A DNA stretch of 11,650 bases from Limnohabitans sp. (GCA_021731425.1 JAKFXJ010000270.1:1-11650); one strand, 5' to 3'; positions 1-6,886 are shown, counted from the stretch's first letter. Notes: generated by a model from the letters alone, not told the origin. Program-made: numbers and translations.

Positions 1-878
1 AGAAGCTGGCCCTGATTGGTTCCGGCGTCATTGGTTTGGAGATGGGCTCGGTCTGGCGCCGTCTGGGCGCAGAAGTCACCATCCTCGAAGGCCTGCCCAC
101 ATTCTTGGGCGCCGTCGATGAGCAAATCGCCAAAGAAGCCAAGAAGGCGTTTGACAAGCAGGGCCTGAAGATTGAGCTGGGCGTGAAAGTCGGCGAGATC
201 GTGAACGGCAAGAAAGGCGTCACGGTCAACTACACCAACGCCAAAGGCGAAGCCGTGAAGCTGGACGCTGACAAGCTGATCATCTCGATCGGCCGTGTGC
301 CCAACACCATCGGTCTGAACACCGAAGCCGTAGGCCTGCAGCTGGACGAGCGCGGCGCGGTGGTGGTGGATGCCGACTGCAAAACCAACCTGCCCGGCGT
401 GTGGGCGGTGGGTGACGTGGTGCGTGGACCCATGCTGGCGCACAAGGCGGAAGAAGAGGGTGTTGCCGTGGCCGAGCGCATCGCGGGCCAACACGGTCAC
501 GTCAACTTCAACACCATCCCTTGGGTCATCTACACCAGCCCCGAGATCGCTTGGGTGGGCCGCACCGAGCAGCAGCTCAAGGCCGATGGCGTGGCGTACA
601 AAGCCGGCTCGTTCCCGTTCCTCGCGAACGGCCGTGCCCGCGCCTTGGGCGACACGACCGGCATGGTGAAGATGCTGGCCGATGCGACCACCGACGAAAT
701 CTTGGGTGTGCACATCGTGGGCCCACAAGCCTCCGAGCTGATCGCCGAGGCTGTGGTGGCGATGGAATTCCGCGCCAGCGCAGAAGACATTGCCCGCATT
801 TGTCACGCTCACCCGTCTTTGAGCGAGTCCACCAAAGAGGCCGCTTTGGCCGTGGACAAGCGCAGCTTGAACTTCTAA
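1..878 (+). CDS. lpdA: Dihydrolipoamide dehydrogenase (E3), 3' part
   Basis: This is the flavoprotein E3 subunit shared by 2-oxoacid dehydrogenase complexes. It re-oxidises the lipoyl group with FAD and passes electrons to NAD+ in the cytoplasm. The gene enters from the left edge: the frame is open from base 3 and gives 291 residues. Family members are about 475 residues, so the FAD-binding N-terminus with the redox CxxxxC pair lies outside the window. Visible are the NAD-binding glycine motif GSGVIG near the edge, SIGRVPNT, the second FAD contact [20 protein letters not shown], and the C-terminal dimerisation domain with the active-site His and Glu in HAHPSLSES. In related bacteria the gene usually ends a sucA-sucB-lpdA cluster for 2-oxoglutarate dehydrogenase. 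That would fit, but the upstream genes cannot be seen, so a pyruvate dehydrogenase E3 is not excluded. Two hairpins follow the stop codon. Confidence 0.95.
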   Translation, partial: KLALIGSGVIGLEMGSVWRRLGAEVTILEGLPTFLGAVDEQIAKEAKKAFDKQGLKIELGVKVGEIVNGKKGVTVNYTNAKGEAVKLDADKLIISIGRVPNTIGLNTEAVGLQLDERGAVVVDADCKTNLPGVWAVGDVVRGPMLAHKAEEEGVAVAERIAGQHGHVNFNTIPWVIYTSPEIAWVGRTEQQLKADGVAYKAGSFPFLANGRARALGDTTGMVKMLADATTDEILGVHIVGPQASELIAEAVVAMEFRASAEDIARICHAHPSLSESTKEAALAVDKRSLNF

Positions 879-885
879 GTCCTTG

Positions 886-915
886 ACTCACCCGAAACTG
901 CGGTTTTGGGTGAGT
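886..915 (+). terminator. Long hairpin just after lpdA
   Basis: ACTCACCC (886-893) pairs perfectly with GGGTGAGT (908-915). The stem continues inward through GAAAC/GTTTT (one G-U pair) to a four-base loop TGCG, giving 13 pairs. It starts 8 bases after the lpdA stop. No run of T follows, so it may act as a 3' end stabiliser or a first-stage terminator rather than a classical intrinsic one. Confidence 0.55.
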
Positions 916-938
916 TGGGTTAAAGTTCCGCATCCCTG

Positions 939-970
939 AAAACCCGGGCATGGTCCCGGGTTTTGTTATT
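939..970 (+). terminator. Intrinsic terminator between lpdA and zapE
   Basis: AAAACCCGGG (939-948) and CCCGGGTTTT (955-964) form a perfect 10-pair stem with a six-base loop CATGGT, followed by the T-rich TTTTGTTATT. The A-tract, GC core and T-tract are those of a strong rho-independent terminator, working on both strands in principle. It ends only 27 bases before the zapE start codon. Confidence 0.85.
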
Positions 971-991
971 GAACTCAAGAGCAAGTCACCC

Positions 992-2089
992 ATGTCCGTT
1001 CGTGAAGTTTACGAAGAAGAACTCCAAAAACGGGGCTACCAAAGCGACCCCGCGCAACTGCGGGCCATTGAGGCGCTGGAGCGCTGCGCCAAGGAGTGGG
1101 CAACTTACAAGTCCAAGCGCTCGGGCCTGCTGGCCAAGTTCATGAGTCGTCCGGAGATCCCCAAAGGCGTGTACATGTTTGGCGGGGTGGGGCGCGGCAA
1201 AAGCTTTTTGATGGACTGCTTTTTTGCAGCCGTACCGATCGAGCGCAAAACCCGTCTGCACTTTCACGAATTCATGCGCGAGGTGCACCGCGAGCTTGCC
1301 GTGATCCAAGGCACCGTCAACCCGCTCGATGAGCTGGGCAAACGCATGGCCAAGCGTTACCAGCTGATTTGTTTTGACGAGTTCCATGTGGCCGACATCA
1401 CCGATGCCATGATCTTGCACCGCCTGCTGGTGGCCCTTTTTGACAACGGTGTGGGTTTTGTCACCACCTCCAATTTCGAGCCTGATGGCCTGTACCCCGA
1501 CGGTCTGCACCGCGACCGCATCTTGCCCGCGATTGCTTTGTTGAACCAGCGCATGCAGGTGCTCAATGTGGACAACGGCACCGATTACCGCCGCCGCACG
1601 CTGGAGATGGTCAAGCTCTACCACTCGCCATTGGGTGAGCAGGCCGATGCCGAGATGAACGACGCCTTCAACCGCCTGGCCACAGGGCCGGACGAAGATC
1701 CGGTGCTGCACATTGAGGCGCGTGAAATCAACGCCAAACGCCGCGCCGGGGATGTGGTCTGGTTTGATTTTCGAGCCATTTGCGGCGGCCCGCGCTCGCA
1801 AAACGACTACCTCGAAATCGCCACCCAGTACCACACGGTGCTGCTGAGCAACGTGCCGCACATGCCCGTGAGCATGGCGTCTGAGGCGCGGCGTTTCACC
1901 TGGTTGATCGACGTGCTGTACGACCGCCGGGTCAAGCTGATCATGTCGGCCGCCGTGCCGCCTGAAGGCTTGTACACCGCTGGGCCCATGTCGCACGAAT
2001 TTCCGCGCACGGTCTCACGCCTGCACGAGATGCAGTCGAGTGAGTTCTTGGCGCTGGAGCACCGCACCGTGGACACGCACCTCACATGA
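992..2089 (+). CDS. zapE: Cell division protein ZapE (AFG1-like AAA+ ATPase)
   Basis: ZapE is a cytoplasmic P-loop ATPase that associates with the FtsZ ring in Escherichia coli; its mitochondrial relative is AFG1/LACE1. The product has 365 residues, close to the E. coli length of about 375. Walker A GGVGRGKS is at residues 64-71, Walker B LICFDE at 125-130 followed by FHVADITDA, and the sensor-like TTSN at 158-161, all typical of this family. The frame extends upstream to an ATG at 950, but that codon lies in the loop of the terminator hairpin. The ATG at 992 (MSVREVYEEELQKRGY) matches the usual start of the family and has a modest AAGAG about ten bases before it. Placement after lpdA is common in related betaproteobacteria. 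The stop overlaps the next start by four bases (ATGA). No clear promoter fits between the terminator and the gene. Confidence 0.93.
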   Translation: MSVREVYEEELQKRGYQSDPAQLRAIEALERCAKEWATYKSKRSGLLAKFMSRPEIPKGVYMFGGVGRGKSFLMDCFFAAVPIERKTRLHFHEFMREVHRELAVIQGTVNPLDELGKRMAKRYQLICFDEFHVADITDAMILHRLLVALFDNGVGFVTTSNFEPDGLYPDGLHRDRILPAIALLNQRMQVLNVDNGTDYRRRTLEMVKLYHSPLGEQADAEMNDAFNRLATGPDEDPVLHIEAREINAKRRAGDVVWFDFRAICGGPRSQNDYLEIATQYHTVLLSNVPHMPVSMASEARRFTWLIDVLYDRRVKLIMSAAVPPEGLYTAGPMSHEFPRTVSRLHEMQSSEFLALEHRTVDTHLT

Positions 2090-2562
2090 CACGCGGACAT
2101 GTGCGTGCACTTGTGCGTGGGTCTTGTGGCTTGGCGCTGGGCTTGTTGACGATCTGGGCTGCCCAGGCGCAAACGGCCCAAGATCCGTCCAAGCTGCTGT
2201 CCCCGTCACCGGGTGTGCAGATCACTGCGCCAACGTCAGCTGATACAGGTGAGCCATCACAACCCAGCACGCAGTCACCGCCCAAGCAGGATGATTTGCC
2301 CGAGGCCATCACCCGCCAACGGCAGGCGCTGGCGGCGCAACGCAGTGCCATCGCTCAGGCCGAAGCGGCGCAGCAGGCCGTGTGCTGGCAAAAGTTTGCC
2401 GTGAATGCTTGTTTGAGTGAGGCGCGTCGCGTCCGCAGACAGGCGCTGGAGCCTCTTAGGCAGCAGGAGTTGACCCTGAACGCCCAAGAGCGCTTGTGGC
2501 GCACCGAGCAGCGCGAGCGGCGACTGCAGGGAAAACAAACCGAAGGCCGGGACACACCATGA
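2086..2562 (+). CDS. Small exported two-cysteine helical protein, function unknown
   Basis: A 158-residue protein that I cannot assign to a named function. The N-terminus has a basic stretch (R3, R7, R11), a hydrophobic core at about 14-25 and AQA at 26-28, a likely signal peptidase I site, so the mature protein should be periplasmic. Residues 30-70 are rich in Ser, Pro, Thr and Gln and probably disordered. Residues 73-150 are strongly helical and rich in Ala, Gln, Arg and Glu, resembling a coiled coil. Two cysteines, C100 and C109, sit in VCWQKFAVNACL and could form a disulfide. My impression is that similar proteins with a CxxxFAVNxCL pattern occur in other Burkholderiales, but this comes from memory. 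The start overlaps the zapE stop and the stop overlaps the next start, four bases each, so translation is probably coupled. C14 does not fit a lipobox. Confidence 0.8.
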   Translation: MTRGHVRALVRGSCGLALGLLTIWAAQAQTAQDPSKLLSPSPGVQITAPTSADTGEPSQPSTQSPPKQDDLPEAITRQRQALAAQRSAIAQAEAAQQAVCWQKFAVNACLSEARRVRRQALEPLRQQELTLNAQERLWRTEQRERRLQGKQTEGRDTP

Positions 2563-2801
2563 GCGTGGACAAACCCAGCGATGCCAATCCCAGCGCTGCG
2601 ATGGATTTGCACTCGCCACAGCGTCAGCTGATCGAGTGGCAAATCGAGCATGCCGACCTTGACGCCCTGATCGATCAGGCGGCCTTGATGCCCGGCCACA
2701 TGGACGAGTTGCGTCTGCGCCGCATGAAAAAGCGCCGCCTGGCCTTGCGTGACCAGATGGCCAGCTTGCAAGCGCAGTTGGCACCCAAGGAGCCCGCTTG
2801 A
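2559..2801 (+). CDS. YdcH/DUF465-like small helical protein
   Basis: This 80-residue protein resembles the YdcH (DUF465) family of short helical-hairpin proteins of unknown role. The pattern HADLDALIDQAAL (31-43), then DELRLRRMKKRRLALRDQM (49-67), matches the family layout: a His-x-x-Leu-Asp helix, a short turn, and a basic helix with a run of Arg/Lys ending in LRDQM. The first 20 residues are polar and probably disordered. The frame is open from 2496, but that stretch lies inside the preceding gene, whereas the ATG at 2559 gives a four-base ATGA overlap with that gene's stop and leaves the conserved part intact. The stop overlaps the TTG start of the helicase. No signal peptide or membrane segment is present. 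Family assignment is by pattern only. Confidence 0.82.
   Translation: MSVDKPSDANPSAAMDLHSPQRQLIEWQIEHADLDALIDQAALMPGHMDELRLRRMKKRRLALRDQMASLQAQLAPKEPA
2786..2791 (+). promoter_or_regulatory. Strong Shine-Dalgarno that fixes a TTG start
   Basis: AAGGAG lies six bases before the TTG at 2798, inside the last codons of the preceding gene. It is the full anti-16S complement at ideal spacing and supports TTG initiation of the helicase. Confidence 0.8.
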
Positions 2802-4936
2802 ACAGGCTGGACCAGCAGGTCGCCGATGTCCTGTCCACCCACGGGCTGCTTGCGCAAAAGGTGCCCGGTTTTCAGCCCCGGCAGGGCCAGTCCGACATGG
2901 CCATGGCCGTCAGCCGCACGGTGCAGGACGGCGGACAGCTCGTGGTGGAGGCGGGCACAGGCACGGGCAAAACCTATGCTTACCTGGTGCCAGTTTTGCT
3001 CAGCGGTCAGCGGGCGCTGGTATCCACCGCCACCAAGGCACTGCAAGACCAATTGTTTTCACGCGACATCCCGCGCCTGGTGGAGGTGTTGGGTCTGCCC
3101 ATTCGTGTGGCCTTGCTCAAAGGACGCTCCAACTACCTGTGCCTTCACCGCATGGAGCAAGCCCGGCACAGCCCCGAGTCGGCTCAGCCAGGGGCACAAA
3201 AGGCCCTGGCCAAGATCGAGACTTGGGCGCAGTCCACCCGCACGGGCGACATGGCCGAGCTGACGGGCCTGGACGAGCGCTCTTCCTTGTGGCCATTGGT
3301 CACCTCCACCCGCGACAACTGCTTGGGGTCAACTTGTCCGCGCTACCGGGCTTGCCATGTGAACCTGGCCCGCAAAGAGGCCATGGCCTCGGATGTGGTG
3401 GTCATCAACCACCATTTGTTTTTTGCCGACTTGTCAGTGCGCGAGTCGGGCGTGGCCGAGTTGCTGCCCACGGTGCGAGTGACGGTGTTCGACGAAGCCC
3501 ATCAACTCAATGAAATCGGGGTGAATTTCCTGGGCAAGCAACTGTCGACGGTGCAATTGCACGAGTTGGTGCGCGACGTCTTGGCCACCGGTTTGCAACT
3601 GGCGCGAGGTCTCGTGGATTGGCAGGCCCTGAGCGCGGGCCTTGAAAAAGCCGCCCGCGATTGGCGACTGGCCGCGGGCATGCACCACGGTTCGGTGCGC
3701 TTGCGCTGGAGCGAGCAACACCCCGAGGGTGTGGAGCCCAGAGAATGGGACACGGCATTGCAAGCGGTGACTCAAGCGCTGGCGCATTTGCAAAATGGCT
3801 TGGATATGGTCAGTGAGCTGGCCCCTGATTTTCAGCGCCTGGGTGACCGCACCCGGGAACTGTTGCAGCGAGCGGCTATGTTTGCCGACACACCCAACCC
3901 CGAAGGCGTGCGCTGGGCCGAGGTCAGTGCGCAGCTGCGCCTGATCGAATCGCCCTTGGACATTGCGCAGGCCTTTTCTGCCTTGACCCGTCCGGTGTCT
4001 GTCGTGCCGCCCAGTGATGCCGACTCTGGCGCTGCCCTGAGTCCTGATGTTGATCCCGATTCGCTTGAGGCCTTGATGGCCGGAGACCCGCGAAACGCCG
4101 GTGGTGAATCCATGGCAGGGCCTGCGGCTGGTGTGGGTCAGCGGGCTTGGATTTTCACCTCCGCCACTTTGGGGGACGAGCCGAGTTTGCGCTGGTTCAC
4201 CGAGCCTTGTGGCCTGAGCTCGGCCGAGGTCATGCAGGTGGACAGCCCTTTTGACTATGCCCAGCAAGCGGCCTTGTACGTGCCGCCCCACCTGCCGCGC
4301 CCGGGTGACCCAGCTCACGCTCGTCAGGTGGCTGCTTTGGTGCTGGAGGCGCTGGCCATTTTGGGTGGCCGAACGCTGGTGCTGACCACCACCTTGAACG
4401 CCATGCGCAGCATTGGCGAGCAACTGCAAGCGCAGTGCGAGGGCAGTGTGGAAGTGCTGGTGCAGGGCCAAAGCCCCAAGCGCCGGTTGATGGAACGCTT
4501 TCGCGAAGGCGGCGGTTTGGGTGATGCGCATGGCCGCACGGGCTGTGTGCTGGTGGCTTCGGCCTCATTTTGGGAAGGTTTTGATGTGCCCGGTGACGCG
4601 CTGCAGCTGGTGGTCATCGACAAACTGCCTTTTCCGCCGCCGGGGGACCCGCTGTTTGAGGCCCGCAGCCAGCGCATCACGCAGCAGGGCAAAAGTGCTT
4701 TTGCCGACCACGCCTTGCCCGAAGCGGCGGTGTCACTCAAACAAGGGGCAGGGCGCTTGATCCGCAGCGAAACCGATCGCGGCATTTTGGTGGTCTGTGA
4801 CAACCGGCTCAGCACTATGTCCTATGGTCGTCGCCTGGTGCGGGGTTTGCCCGCTATGCGCCGCTTGGAAGACCACGCGGCTTTTCTGGACGCGCTGCGT
4901 CAGCTCACCACAGACGCCAGCCACCCGAGCGCTTGA
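2798..4936 (+). CDS. ATP-dependent Fe-S DNA helicase, DinG/YoaA (XPD-like) type
   Basis: A 712-residue superfamily 2 helicase of the XPD-like group that contains DinG and YoaA, 5'-to-3' DNA helicases acting in repair and in clearing R-loops or stalled forks. VPGFQPRQGQSDMA (22-35) is the Q-motif region. Walker A EAGTGTGKT is at 51-59. Four cysteines, C115, C175, C180 and C186, have the placement of the [4Fe-4S] cluster of this family. VVINHHLFF is at 201-209, the DEAH box at 232-235, FTSATL at 453-458, FWEGFD at 591-596, and motif VI QGAGRLIRS at 649-657. The start is TTG, supported by AAGGAG six bases upstream; the next Met, residue 34, would remove the Q-motif. A low-complexity stretch at about 399-447 precedes FTSATL. 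The length and LPFPPPGDP fit YoaA somewhat better than DinG, but I leave the symbol open. The 3' end overlaps bamD tail to tail. Confidence 0.93.
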   Translation: MNRLDQQVADVLSTHGLLAQKVPGFQPRQGQSDMAMAVSRTVQDGGQLVVEAGTGTGKTYAYLVPVLLSGQRALVSTATKALQDQLFSRDIPRLVEVLGLPIRVALLKGRSNYLCLHRMEQARHSPESAQPGAQKALAKIETWAQSTRTGDMAELTGLDERSSLWPLVTSTRDNCLGSTCPRYRACHVNLARKEAMASDVVVINHHLFFADLSVRESGVAELLPTVRVTVFDEAHQLNEIGVNFLGKQLSTVQLHELVRDVLATGLQLARGLVDWQALSAGLEKAARDWRLAAGMHHGSVRLRWSEQHPEGVEPREWDTALQAVTQALAHLQNGLDMVSELAPDFQRLGDRTRELLQRAAMFADTPNPEGVRWAEVSAQLRLIESPLDIAQAFSALTRPVSVVPPSDADSGAALSPDVDPDSLEALMAGDPRNAGGESMAGPAAGVGQRAWIFTSATLGDEPSLRWFTEPCGLSSAEVMQVDSPFDYAQQAALYVPPHLPRPGDPAHARQVAALVLEALAILGGRTLVLTTTLNAMRSIGEQLQAQCEGSVEVLVQGQSPKRRLMERFREGGGLGDAHGRTGCVLVASASFWEGFDVPGDALQLVVIDKLPFPPPGDPLFEARSQRITQQGKSAFADHALPEAAVSLKQGAGRLIRSETDRGILVVCDNRLSTMSYGRRLVRGLPAMRRLEDHAAFLDALRQLTTDASHPSA

Positions 4937-5714
4937 CCTCGGCGCCATCGGTGAGCAAAAAATCCGACTTGGGGAAGTTGGTCTGCAGCACGCGACGGGC
5001 ATCGTTGCTCAGCGCCGTCATGCCCATGGCCTTGTAGGAACTGACCAAAATCGCCAGCGCTTCTTCAAGGGCAGGCACCCCCTGGTATTCGGCAATGGCT
5101 TGCTGCGCCCGGTTGATGGCGGCCACATGTGCTCCGCGGCTGGCGTAGTAGCGGGCCACATGCACCTCATAAGCGGCCAGCGAGTTGACGATGTGTGTCA
5201 TGCGCTGACGGGCATCGGCGCTGTATTTGGATTCAGGAAAACGGGTGCTCAACTCGCGAAACGCTTCATAAGAGTCTTTGGCGGCTTTTTGGTCGCGCTC
5301 AGACAGGTCTTGCCGCGTGATGAACGCGAACAGGCCGAGGTTGTCGTTGAAGTTGACCAGACCTTTGAGGTAGAGCGCGTAGTCAATGGCCGGGCTGGTG
5401 GGGTGCAGGCGGATGAAGCGGTCCAAGGTGGCCACGGCCTGGATTTTGTCGCCGGTTTTGTACTGGGCAAAGGCCTTGTCTATCTGGGCTTGCTGGGCCA
5501 GCGCGGTGCCGGCTGCTCGGCCTTCGAGCTTTTCGTAGTAGCCAATGGCCTTGTCCCAGGCGCCAGCCTTGGCCTCATCGCGGGCTTCGCTGTAGATTTT
5601 TTCAGGGGTCCAACCCGCTGTGACGTCCTTGGTGGTGTTCGCGCAGCCGCTCAGAAAGAGTCCCGTGGCCAAAACCAGACCGACTGGAACCATCGATAAT
5701 CTGAAGCTTCGCAT
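4905..5714 (-). CDS. bamD: Outer membrane assembly lipoprotein BamD
   Basis: BamD (formerly ComL/YfiO) is the essential lipoprotein of the BAM complex, which folds beta-barrel proteins into the outer membrane. The 269-residue product starts with a lipoprotein signal peptide: a basic start, a hydrophobic segment and the lipobox LSGC at 21-24, with C24 as the lipidated residue. The remainder is a run of tetratricopeptide helices, including TPEKIYSEARDEAKAG, QAVATLDRFIRLHPTSP and the characteristic RFPESKYSADARQRM. The reading frame reaches a GTG at 5723, but the ATG at 5714 has AAGGTG six bases upstream and gives a normal signal peptide, so I prefer it. The gene runs opposite to rluD, the same divergent pair seen in E. 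coli. Its last 32 bases overlap the convergent helicase gene. The C-terminal end is SGGWRLW. Confidence 0.94.
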   Translation of the reverse strand: MRSFRLSMVPVGLVLATGLFLSGCANTTKDVTAGWTPEKIYSEARDEAKAGAWDKAIGYYEKLEGRAAGTALAQQAQIDKAFAQYKTGDKIQAVATLDRFIRLHPTSPAIDYALYLKGLVNFNDNLGLFAFITRQDLSERDQKAAKDSYEAFRELSTRFPESKYSADARQRMTHIVNSLAAYEVHVARYYASRGAHVAAINRAQQAIAEYQGVPALEEALAILVSSYKAMGMTALSNDARRVLQTNFPKSDFLLTDGAEVKRSGGWRLW

Positions 5715-5720
5715 CTGTGT

Positions 5721-5726
5721 CACCTT
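5721..5726 (-). promoter_or_regulatory. bamD Shine-Dalgarno
   Basis: AAGGTG on the minus strand ends six bases before the ATG at 5714. It overlaps the alternative GTG codon at 5723 and so favours the ATG. Confidence 0.65.
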
Positions 5727-5743
5727 GATTGTTGAACCCTTTG

Positions 5744-5749
5744 ATTATA
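5744..5749 (-). promoter_or_regulatory. Candidate bamD -10 element
   Basis: A perfect TATAAT on the minus strand lies 30 bases before the bamD ATG, which would give a leader of roughly 20-25 bases. No good -35 box is visible 16-18 bases further upstream; that position falls at the first codons of rluD and reads TCATTC. The 50-base divergent gap (5715-5764) must hold control signals for both genes. Confidence 0.5.
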
Positions 5750-5764
5750 TCGACCGACCCCGAA

Positions 5765-6757
5765 ATGAATGACCCCGGCGAGCTGCCGGAAGATGTCGAG
5801 CCCTTGCTGGAATCGTCGCAAGAAGAGGTGCGTGTGGCTGCAGTGCCTGTGGCGTTGCATGGTCAGCGGCTGGATCGGGTGTTGGCTCAGCTGGTGCCGG
5901 AGTTTTCACGCAGTTATTTGCAGCAACTCATTGAACAAGGCGAAGCGCTCATCGATGGCCGCGTCACCACCAAGGTGTCGGCCAAGGTCAGGCTGGGGCA
6001 CCAGCTGCAAATCACCTTGCGGGCCACGCCGCAGTCTCAGGCCTTTGTGCCCGAAGCCATGCCGATTGAGGTGGTGTACGAAGACGAGCACCTGCGCGTG
6101 ATCCACAAACCGGCGGGTCTGGTGGTGCATCCCGCCCCGGGCAACTGGCGCGGCACTTTGCTCAATGGTTTGTTGGCGCTCGACCCCAAAGCCAGCGAAG
6201 TGCCTCGCGCTGGCATCGTCCACCGACTGGACAAAGACACCAGTGGCTTGATGGTGGTGGCCCGCACGCGCCAGGCCATGGACGCGCTGGTGTCTCAAAT
6301 TGCGGCGCGTGAAGTGCACCGCCAGTACCTGGCCTTGGCGCACAAAAACTGGAGCGGCGCATCACCGCGCACACTCGAAGCCGCCATTGGCCGAGACCCG
6401 GCCAATCGCCTGCGCATGGCCGTGGTGGACCTGAGCCACCAGTCGGGCAAAACGGCGGCCACCACCTTCGATCTGCTGGCCCAGGGCGAGCGTTGCTGCC
6501 TGGTCCAATGCACCTTGCACACCGGGCGCACGCACCAAATCCGGGTGCACATGGCGCACTTGGGGCACCCTTTGTTGGGGGACGCCGTTTATGGCGGTGT
6601 GCCCTTGGGCGGCATGAGTCGTCAAGCCTTGCATGCCTGGCGTCTGGCTTTTGAGCACCCCATCACCGGGGAGCGCATCGACCTGACATCGGATTGGCCC
6701 GAGGACATGGCCCAGGCCCTCCAAAATTTGGGCCTCAGTTACAATCTGAGCCCTTGA
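5765..6757 (+). CDS. rluD: 23S rRNA pseudouridine synthase RluD
   Basis: RluD converts three uridines in helix 69 of 23S rRNA (1911, 1915 and 1917 in E. coli numbering) to pseudouridine, which helps subunit assembly. The 330-residue product has an S4-like RNA-binding region at about 32-82 (LDRVLAQLVPEFSR...EALIDGRVTT), then the RluA-type catalytic domain. Its signature HRLDKDTSG at 153-161 carries the catalytic Asp156. Other family motifs are VIHKPAGLVVHP and LHTGRTHQIRVHMAHLGHPLLGD. The frame is open upstream to TTG codons at 5729 and 5732, but the ATG at 5765 is the first ATG and gives a normal length. No convincing Shine-Dalgarno precedes it. Divergence from bamD is conserved in other proteobacteria. 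A terminator follows. The RluA/RluC/RluD paralogues share these motifs; the neighbour bamD and the length favour RluD. Confidence 0.92.
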   Translation: MNDPGELPEDVEPLLESSQEEVRVAAVPVALHGQRLDRVLAQLVPEFSRSYLQQLIEQGEALIDGRVTTKVSAKVRLGHQLQITLRATPQSQAFVPEAMPIEVVYEDEHLRVIHKPAGLVVHPAPGNWRGTLLNGLLALDPKASEVPRAGIVHRLDKDTSGLMVVARTRQAMDALVSQIAAREVHRQYLALAHKNWSGASPRTLEAAIGRDPANRLRMAVVDLSHQSGKTAATTFDLLAQGERCCLVQCTLHTGRTHQIRVHMAHLGHPLLGDAVYGGVPLGGMSRQALHAWRLAFEHPITGERIDLTSDWPEDMAQALQNLGLSYNLSP

Positions 6758-6782
6758 AGCGACGCTGAAGCCCTTTGGGCTG

Positions 6783-6806
6783 ACCCCAGTTGTGGGGTTC
6801 TTTTTC
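6783..6806 (+). terminator. rluD intrinsic terminator
   Basis: ACCCCA (6783-6788) and TGGGGT (6793-6798) form a perfect six-pair stem with a GTTG loop, followed by TCTTTTTC. It lies 25 bases after the rluD stop. Confidence 0.8.
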
Positions 6807-6826
6807 AGTGAATCGTTTCATTCCGA

Positions 6827-6870
6827 CACGCCGTGAGGCGTTTTGCCACCACGCCGTGAGGCGTTTTTTT
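6827..6870 (+). repeat. Two tandem copies of a hairpin plus T-tract before scpB
   Basis: CACGCCGTGAGGCGTTTT occurs at 6827-6844 and again, identical, at 6850-6867, a 23-base period. Each copy folds as ACGCC/GGCGT with a GTGA loop (GNRA type). The first is followed by four Ts and the second by seven. Each looks like a small intrinsic terminator; the second ends 16 bases before the scpB start. They could end rluD read-through or form an attenuator in the scpB leader. Confidence 0.8.
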
Positions 6871-6886
6871 CCGAAAGACCGACACC

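Noticed and set aside
950-991. Upstream zapE start at 950
   Set aside because: The ATG lies in the terminator loop and the added 14 residues do not match the family start; the ATG at 992 is better.
986-1996. 336-codon open frame on the minus strand across zapE
   Set aside because: It is the antisense shadow of zapE. The product is His/Gln/Val-rich with no family motif, while the plus strand has Walker A and B.
3434-4531. 365-codon open frame on the minus strand across the helicase
   Set aside because: Antisense shadow of a gene with all expected helicase motifs; long reverse frames are common in high-GC DNA.
4797-5699. 300-codon open frame on the plus strand opposite bamD
   Set aside because: BamD on the minus strand has a lipobox and tetratricopeptide helices; the plus-strand product has no recognisable features.
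5715-5723. GTG start for bamD at 5723
   Set aside because: It overlaps the Shine-Dalgarno of the ATG at 5714 and would add three residues before a normal signal peptide. It remains possible but less likely.
5729-5764. TTG starts for rluD at 5729 or 5732
   Set aside because: They overlap the bamD promoter region, have no Shine-Dalgarno, and the added residues are not typical of the family.
6827-6870. CRISPR or mobile-element repeat
   Set aside because: There are only two copies with a six-base spacer, each an obvious hairpin with a T-tract; no array or element genes are present.
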